DNA of 9,224 nucleotides from Candidatus Coatesiibacteriota bacterium (GTDB lineage: Bacteria > RBG-13-66-14), in NCBI GenBank assembly GCA_030631385.1, contig DAOVLG010000045.1, forward strand, positions 1-9,224, read 5' to 3'. The notes below the pieces were generated by a model. The model searched no databases. It worked only from the letters and a program-made list of their open reading frames with translations, and was not told the DNA's origin. Both the position numbers and the translations under genes were made by a program. Shown piece by piece: positions 5,735-9,224 of the stretch. How positions within the stretch are numbered: position 1 is the first letter of the stretch; the number at the start of each line of letters is the position of its first letter.

Positions 5735-6064
5735 ATGACTACGGACTCCGATCTTCTGGGAAAATCACTGAACCTCGCCGCTCTCTTGGACTACCAGGCG
5801 GGCTCGGTGGTGAGCCGGACGATAATTGACAAGCCGGTGGGCACAATAACGCTCTTCGCCTTCGACGCGCGCGAGGGGCTCAGCGAGCACACCGCCCCCT
5901 ACGACGCGCTGGTGCTCGTCCTCGACGGGAAGATGGAGATAACCATCTCCGGGGAGGGCCGCACGGTGAAGGCCGGGGAGATGCTGATCATGCCCGCCGA
6001 CAAACCCCACGCCCTGCGGGCCTCCGAGCGGGCGAAGATGCTGCTGGTGATGATCCGCATGTAA
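5735..6064 (+). CDS. Small cupin-domain protein
   Basis: 109 residues, a single cupin barrel. Motif 1 region: GLSEHTAPYDALVLVLDG (48-65). Motif 2 region: GEMLIMPADKPHAL (81-94). H52 and H92 are the likely metal-binding histidines. The classic H-x-H of motif 1 is H-T-A here, as in the many ~110-residue stand-alone cupins with the GSVVSRTIIDKPVGTITLFAFD lead-in, to which this one clearly belongs. These are soluble proteins whose substrates are mostly unknown. The frame is open back to 5669, but that part lies in an interspersed repeat, so ATG 5735 is the sensible start. AGGAAG is 11 to 12 nt upstream, a weak RBS. The gene appears monocistronic, and the promoter at 6069 begins directly after its stop. 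Confidence 0.88.
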   Translation: MTTDSDLLGKSLNLAALLDYQAGSVVSRTIIDKPVGTITLFAFDAREGLSEHTAPYDALVLVLDGKMEITISGEGRTVKAGEMLIMPADKPHALRASERAKMLLVMIRM

Positions 6065-6068
6065 ACCC

Positions 6069-6097
6069 TTGACGCAGGCAACCTGATCGCATAATCT
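6069..6097 (+). promoter_or_regulatory. Promoter-like site upstream of the hicB remnant
   Basis: TTGACG (6069-6074), 17-nt spacer, TAATCT (6092-6097). It begins 5 nt after the cupin stop codon and would start transcription about 25 nt before the broken hicB-like frame. This suggests the antitoxin gene once had its own promoter. Confidence 0.5.
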
Positions 6098-6130
6098 TCA
6101 CCTGGATTGTTTACATAGCGCGAAGGATGG

Positions 6131-6339
6131 ATATTTACGCTCACAGCGATAATCCACCGTGAGGGTGAGCTCTGGGCGGCCGAATGTCCCGAAGTGGGCA
6201 CGGCAAGCCAGGGCACTAGTTACGAAGAGGCGCTTGTCAACCTCAAAGAGGCCACGAGGCCACCGAACTCTACTTAGAAGAGTTCCCGATGAAAGAGTTT
6301 AGTCGGGCGAGCCTGACCACCTTCGAGCTGGAGGACTGA
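6131..6339 (+). pseudogene. HicB-like antitoxin remnant (start lost, 8-bp duplication)
   Basis: Reading from 6131 gives FTLTAIIHREGELWAAECPE, then VGTASQGTSYEEALVNLKEAT. This is the HicB-type partial RNase H-like fold with its ECPEV-x-x-x-SQG core. The unit GAGGCCAC occurs twice in direct tandem (6248-6255, 6256-6263), shifting the frame to a TAG at 6275. Removing one copy restores ELYLEEFPMKEFSRASLTTFELED and a TGA at 6337. The first codon is ATA where ATG would be expected, 4 nt after GAAGG. The intact protein would be about 66 residues. HicB normally neutralises the HicA mRNA interferase; no hicA is visible on either side. I see no way this makes full-length protein unless the duplication reverts and ATA is used. 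Confidence 0.7.
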
Positions 6340-6343
6340 AAGC

Positions 6344-6361
6344 CCCCACCCGTCGGTGGGG
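6344..6361 (+). terminator. Hairpin just after the hicB remnant
   Basis: CCCCACC (6344-6350) and GGTGGGG (6355-6361) form a 7-bp GC stem with a CGTC loop, 4 nt after the stop codon. Only a short, broken T-tract follows (AAACGTTT), so termination is possible but not certain. Confidence 0.4.
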
Positions 6362-6374
6362 AAACGTTTGTGAT

Positions 6375-6492
6375 GCGTAGGGCGGGGGCTCCGTACCCCG
6401 CCTTTTAACAAGGAAGCCCTCACCCTGCCCGTGGGCGAATGCTCCTCCCTAAAAGGGAGAGGGGACACAAAGCGACCCTATCCCGGCCCTCT
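6375..6492. repeat. Composite interspersed repeat, copy left of the M1 peptidase gene
   Basis: Contains GGCGGGG (6381-6387) with CCCCGCC (6396-6402) around GCTCCGTA, then AAGGAAGCCCTCACCCTGCC, the GCGAATGCTCC core, a GGGAGAGGGG arm and CCCGGCCCTCT. The same modules occur in the same order at 9010-9123. The region from 6340 to 6604 holds no gene. Confidence 0.85.
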
Positions 6493-6506
6493 GCCATATG
6501 TAGGGC

Positions 6507-6547
6507 GGCCCCGTAGGATGAATATCCTCTGCGGGCCCCGTTTTTTT
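6507..6547 (+). terminator. Terminator-like hairpin with T7 tract inside a repeat element
   Basis: Upper stem AGGAT (6515-6519) with ATCCT (6524-6528) and a 4-nt loop. Lower stem CCCG (6510-6513) with CGGG (6532-6535), continuing with GG (6507-6508) and CC (6536-6537) around a one-base bulge. TTTTTTT follows (6541-6547). It begins with the TGTAGGGCGG signature (6500), so it is a member of the interspersed repeat family. It could end plus-strand transcription from the cupin/hicB region. Confidence 0.5.
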
Positions 6548-6548
6548 A

Positions 6549-6600
6549 CCCCTCTCCCCAACCCGTGAGCGAATGCTCCCCCCAGAGGGTGGAGGGGGGG
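6549..6600. repeat. Interspersed repeat with 'GTGAGCGAATGCTCC' core
   Basis: CCCCTCTCCCCAACCC is followed by GTGAGCGAATGCTCC and then a GC hairpin (CCCCCC near 6580 with the GGGGGG run near 6595). The core matches 9123-9137. It ends 5 nt before the stop codon of the M1 peptidase gene, so it lies in that gene's 3' untranslated region. Confidence 0.7.
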
Positions 6601-6604
6601 TATC

Positions 6605-8851
6605 TTACCGCGCGACGACCAGCCGCCGGGTCAACGCACCCTCACCGGTCGTCAGGCGGAGCAGATAGACCCCGGCGGGGAGGTCCTGAACGTTCAAGGT
6701 CAACTCGTGGCGCCCAGAGGCCAGGTCGCCCTCGACCAGCGTGGCCACCCGGCGGCCGGACAGGTCGTAGGCCACAAGGTCCACGGACCCGCTCCCAGGC
6801 AGATTAAAGTGAACCGTAACATGGTCGGAAGCGGGGCAGGGGTAGGGAGTCGCCAGGGCCAAGGGCTCGCCGGGGACCAGCCAATCCGCCGATTCGGTGG
6901 TGAACTCCAGCGTCGTTCCATCGGCGGAATGGGCCACCAGCCGATAGGAATAGCTGCCTTCACCGGGCAGGGAGCGGTCGAGGAAGCGGCCCGCGGCGGG
7001 CAGAAGAAGCTCGTGAACCTTCACCTCCCCTAAACCGTCCCGGCGGTAGAGCTCGACCCCCAGCACGTCGCCGTCGGTTTCCCAGCCCACCAACAGCCCG
7101 TCCGCCAGAGCGCTCACCTGCGCCTCGGCGTGATCCACCGCCGTGTGGTCCTCGTGATCGCACAAGAGCCAATACCCCGGGTCGAACTCAACCGATTCCA
7201 CGTCGTCGTCCAGGTCCACCGAGAACTCCTGGCTTCGCTCGTCCATCCAGACGGTCACCACCTCGTCCTGACGCGAGGCGTACTCCACCCCGAAATCCAC
7301 CGGCATCTCGAAGACGTAGGGGGTCTCGTGCTCGGTGGACTGGACCTGGTCCAGGTGGAGGTGGAGGACGGTGTCGGGGCCGGAGCCGGTGGTCCAGTAA
7401 AACCACTCGTACTCGGGGTGGCCCGCCTGGTAGACCCACTGGTCGAAGAACCAGTCCATGTCGGAGTCGGGGTGGTGCTCGTTGCCGACCCAGTAGTCCT
7501 CGGTGCTGTCCTTGAAAATCTCGGTGGTGGCCCAGGAGTAGCGGCGTTCGGCCTGGTAGCCGGCCAGGCAGCCGTAGAAGTCGCCGTCGCCCATGAGGTG
7601 CCGCAGCATGTTCAGCACCCAGGAGCCCTTGTAGTACGGCAGGTAACCGAAGATGGGGTCGGGGTCGTAGATGGGGGACCGGTTGTTGTTGTCGCCGATG
7701 TCGTAGCGGTTGCGGTGGATCTGCAGTCGTTCACGGCGGCCCTGGTCGCCGTCCTGGTCCTCGTCGTAGATTACCTCTGAGTAGCAGGCGAAGCCCTCGT
7801 TGAGCCAGCACTCCTTCCAGGTGTGGGCGGTGACGGCGTCGCCCCACCACATGTGCGCCATCTCATGGACGAAGATGATGTAGTAGTGGCCGTCGCCCCG
7901 GACCAGCGAGGCCAGGAGCGAGATGCAGGTCTGGTGCTCCATCCCGCCGTAGGGCAGGGGGCTGACGCAGTAACCCGCACGCTCGAAGGGGTAGCTCCCG
8001 AAAAGCTCCTCGAACACGCCCATGCAGGTTGGTACCACGTAGTCGAACTCGGCATGGGCGTCGTCCACCATGCCGGGGTAGACGTAGTAGTCAATGGGGA
8101 TGGTCGCGTCGCCGGAAAACCAGCCGCGGTAGCCGGTGTAGTTCGTCGCCGAGAGCATTATTAAATACGGCGCGATGGCGTCCCGGGTCTCGAAGGTCAC
8201 CCGGTGGCGCCCGCCGCTCACCGGCACGTCGGAGACCAGGTGACCGTTCGAGGTAACGTCGTAGCCCGAGTCAATGGTAACTATTATTGTCGCCGGCGCC
8301 TTCTCGTAGTTCTGGTCCCAGCAGCAGAACCAGTTCTTGCTGGCGAAGGGGCAGCCGCAGGTGTACACGATCCCGCCGTTGGCGGTGTCGTACCACATCC
8401 CGTCCGAGGGATCGCCGTGATACTCCACCCTCACGTCGAAGAGGAAGCCCTCGTCCATCGGCACAGGAAGGTCCACGGTCAGCTCGTAGCCGTCCAGGTC
8501 CCAGGTGGTCGGGACGGAGTCCACCCGCACCTGGTCCACCGTCAGGTCGGCGATCTCCAGGACGATCTCGTTTAAACCGTCCAGGTCGCTCTCCAGCTCG
8601 AGCTCCGTGTAGGCGTCGGCGATGAGGGGGGAGGAGCCGGGGTCGAGCTCGAGGTACAGCTCGTAGTGGATGGTGTGGTAGTTCTCGGCCATCGGCTCGT
8701 ACTCGGCGTAGAGCGCGGCTTCTTCGAGGGATTTGATCGCCCGGCCGGCCAGGATCTGGTTGTAGAGCGAAGCCGGGTCGGCGGGCTCGATCGGCGGGTG
8801 GGCCGGCGTCAGAACGGCGAGTAGTAACAAAAAAGCAATTACGTAACGCAT
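6605..8851 (-). CDS. Secreted M1-family zinc metallopeptidase with C-terminal sorting-type domain
   Basis: 748 residues from the ATG at 8851, chosen because GGAGG lies 6 nt upstream; a TTG at 8857 would place it too close. Signal peptide: residues 1-17 or so (MRYVIAFLLLLAVLTPA). The N-terminal M1 beta domain is followed by the exopeptidase motif GGMEHQ (302-307) and the zinc motif HEMAH (329-333). E352 lies in WLNEGFA (18 residues between the second His and Glu) and Y406 in PYYKG is the likely transition-state Tyr. The predicted role is removal of N-terminal residues from peptides outside the cytoplasm. A Cys cluster (YTCGCPF, then WFCCW, about 163-178) is unusual and could form disulfides or bind metal. 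Residues about 575-660 form a fibronectin-like region. The last 80 residues (VDLVAYDLSGRRVATLVEG, then AGVYLLRL and RRLVVAR) form a FlgD/T9SS-type C-terminal domain, suggesting surface sorting. A -10-like TAAGAT lies at 8883-8878 without a clear -35. Repeats flank the gene. Confidence 0.95.
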   Translation of the reverse strand: MRYVIAFLLLLAVLTPAHPPIEPADPASLYNQILAGRAIKSLEEAALYAEYEPMAENYHTIHYELYLELDPGSSPLIADAYTELELESDLDGLNEIVLEIADLTVDQVRVDSVPTTWDLDGYELTVDLPVPMDEGFLFDVRVEYHGDPSDGMWYDTANGGIVYTCGCPFASKNWFCCWDQNYEKAPATIIVTIDSGYDVTSNGHLVSDVPVSGGRHRVTFETRDAIAPYLIMLSATNYTGYRGWFSGDATIPIDYYVYPGMVDDAHAEFDYVVPTCMGVFEELFGSYPFERAGYCVSPLPYGGMEHQTCISLLASLVRGDGHYYIIFVHEMAHMWWGDAVTAHTWKECWLNEGFACYSEVIYDEDQDGDQGRRERLQIHRNRYDIGDNNNRSPIYDPDPIFGYLPYYKGSWVLNMLRHLMGDGDFYGCLAGYQAERRYSWATTEIFKDSTEDYWVGNEHHPDSDMDWFFDQWVYQAGHPEYEWFYWTTGSGPDTVLHLHLDQVQSTEHETPYVFEMPVDFGVEYASRQDEVVTVWMDERSQEFSVDLDDDVESVEFDPGYWLLCDHEDHTAVDHAEAQVSALADGLLVGWETDGDVLGVELYRRDGLGEVKVHELLLPAAGRFLDRSLPGEGSYSYRLVAHSADGTTLEFTTESADWLVPGEPLALATPYPCPASDHVTVHFNLPGSGSVDLVAYDLSGRRVATLVEGDLASGRHELTLNVQDLPAGVYLLRLTTGEGALTRRLVVAR

Positions 8852-8900
8852 CGTCAACCTCCGGTGAATCCGGGGTTATCTTAGCACACGGGGGTTAAAT

Positions 8901-9005
8901 GTAGGGCGGGGACTTTAGTCCCCGCCGTATTTCAAGGCAGCCCTCACCCTTAATCCCTCTCCCACAGGGAGAGGGAGACCGCTTCGCACCTCACCCCGGC
9001 CCTCT
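8901..9005. repeat. Composite interspersed repeat, upstream of the M1 gene
   Basis: Perfect 10-bp palindrome GGCGGGGACT (8905-8914) and AGTCCCCGCC (8917-8926) around a 2-nt loop, preceded by TGTAG. This is followed by a CCCTCACCC module with CCCTCTCCC/GGGAGAGGG arms and CACCCCGGCCCTCT. It is the same modular family as the blocks at 6375 and 9010. Confidence 0.85.
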
Positions 9006-9009
9006 ATAT

Positions 9010-9156
9010 GTAGGGCGGGAGCTCCGTATCCCGCCTTTGAATAAGGAAGCCCTCACCCTGCCCGTGGGCGAATGCTCCTCCCACGGGGAGAGGGAATCGG
9101 TTAGCGACCCTCACCCCGGCCCGTGAGCGAATGCTCCTCCCTGGAAGGGAGAGGGG
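9010..9156. repeat. Composite interspersed repeat, second copy upstream of the M1 gene
   Basis: TAGGGCGGGA-GCTCCGTA-TCCCGCC, AAGGAAGCCCTCACCCTGCC, GGGCGAATGCTCCTCCC, a GGGGAGAGGG arm, ACCCTCACCCCGGCCC and a second core GTGAGCGAATGCTCCTCCC. The first ~110 nt match 6375-6492 module by module in the same orientation. There is no gene between 8852 and 9172. Confidence 0.85.
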
Positions 9157-9172
9157 AACCGCATTTTTTCCT

Positions 9173-9224
9173 CTACCGCGTGAGTACGAGACGCCGGTGA
9201 GCCCGGCCCGAATCTGTGTCCAGG
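9173..9224 (-). CDS. 3' end of a gene with a sorting-type C-terminus, 5' part outside the window
   Basis: On the minus strand the frame reads LDTDSGRAHRRLVLTR and stops with TAG (9175-9173). This parallels the M1 peptidase tail, LTTGEGALTRRLVVAR: matching [DT]T-x-x-G-x-A-x-x-RRLV-x-x-R. It is therefore probably the last strand of the same FlgD/T9SS-type C-terminal domain on another exported protein transcribed in the same direction. Only 16 codons are visible, so its main function cannot be stated. Confidence 0.6.
   Translation of the reverse strand, partial: LDTDSGRAHRRLVLTR

Noticed and set aside
6375..6600. CRISPR array
   Set aside because: The repeats are modular palindromic elements of unequal spacing without unique spacers of constant length.
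7130..7780. 216-codon plus-strand frame opposite the M1 peptidase
   Set aside because: Val/Gly/His-rich antisense shadow of a clear M1 catalytic gene.

Overview
The window looks like chromosomal DNA of an uncultured, GC-rich bacterium. It is probably a candidate-phylum lineage with FCB-type cell-surface biology. The evidence is a secreted M1 peptidase with a C-terminal 'AYDLSGRRV...AGVYLLRL' sorting-type domain, a neighbouring gene with a similar tail, small exported proteins ending in SWGLIKAGL, and many interspersed 'TAGGGCGGG' and 'GCGAATGCTCC' repeats. Coatesbacteria or a relative is my guess from the repeat style; it is not proven. TGA and TAG serve as ordinary stops in several clear genes, so the code appears standard.

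Layout. Positions 1-1629 (+) hold the 3' part of a protein built from exact 47-residue TPR-like repeats, followed by a second TPR-like protein. A hairpin terminator at 1641-1668 separates them from a convergent two-gene operon on the minus strand (3574 to 1693). That operon encodes an HD-domain dNTPase-type phosphohydrolase (YwfO/SAMHD1-like) and a YwgA/Panacea-like protein. The HD gene is clearly AT-rich and has its own consensus promoter, so it looks transferred. A divergent promoter leads into two related genes for small exported proteins (3736-4362 and 4390-5013). Both are interrupted by an in-frame TGA at the equivalent codon, giving a C-x-x-U arrangement (FCGT-TGA, FCGG-TGA). In both, a hairpin with a G-first loop lies 22 nt downstream, as expected for bacterial selenocysteine insertion. 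The second copy also has an in-frame TAG where the first has Trp. A 105-bp tandem repeat carries the 3' end of that copy onward.

Positions 5222-6600 hold repeat-derived DNA, a small basic Trp/His-rich protein, a cupin protein and a broken hicB-like antitoxin gene (start codon lost, 8-bp duplication). The large minus-strand gene at 6605-8851 encodes a secreted M1 metallopeptidase. It is flanked on both sides by related composite repeats. The window ends in the last codons of another minus-strand gene with a similar sorting-type tail.

The two items most worth following are the twin in-frame TGA genes and the HD/Panacea-like pair, a possible nucleotide-depleting toxin-antitoxin or defence module.
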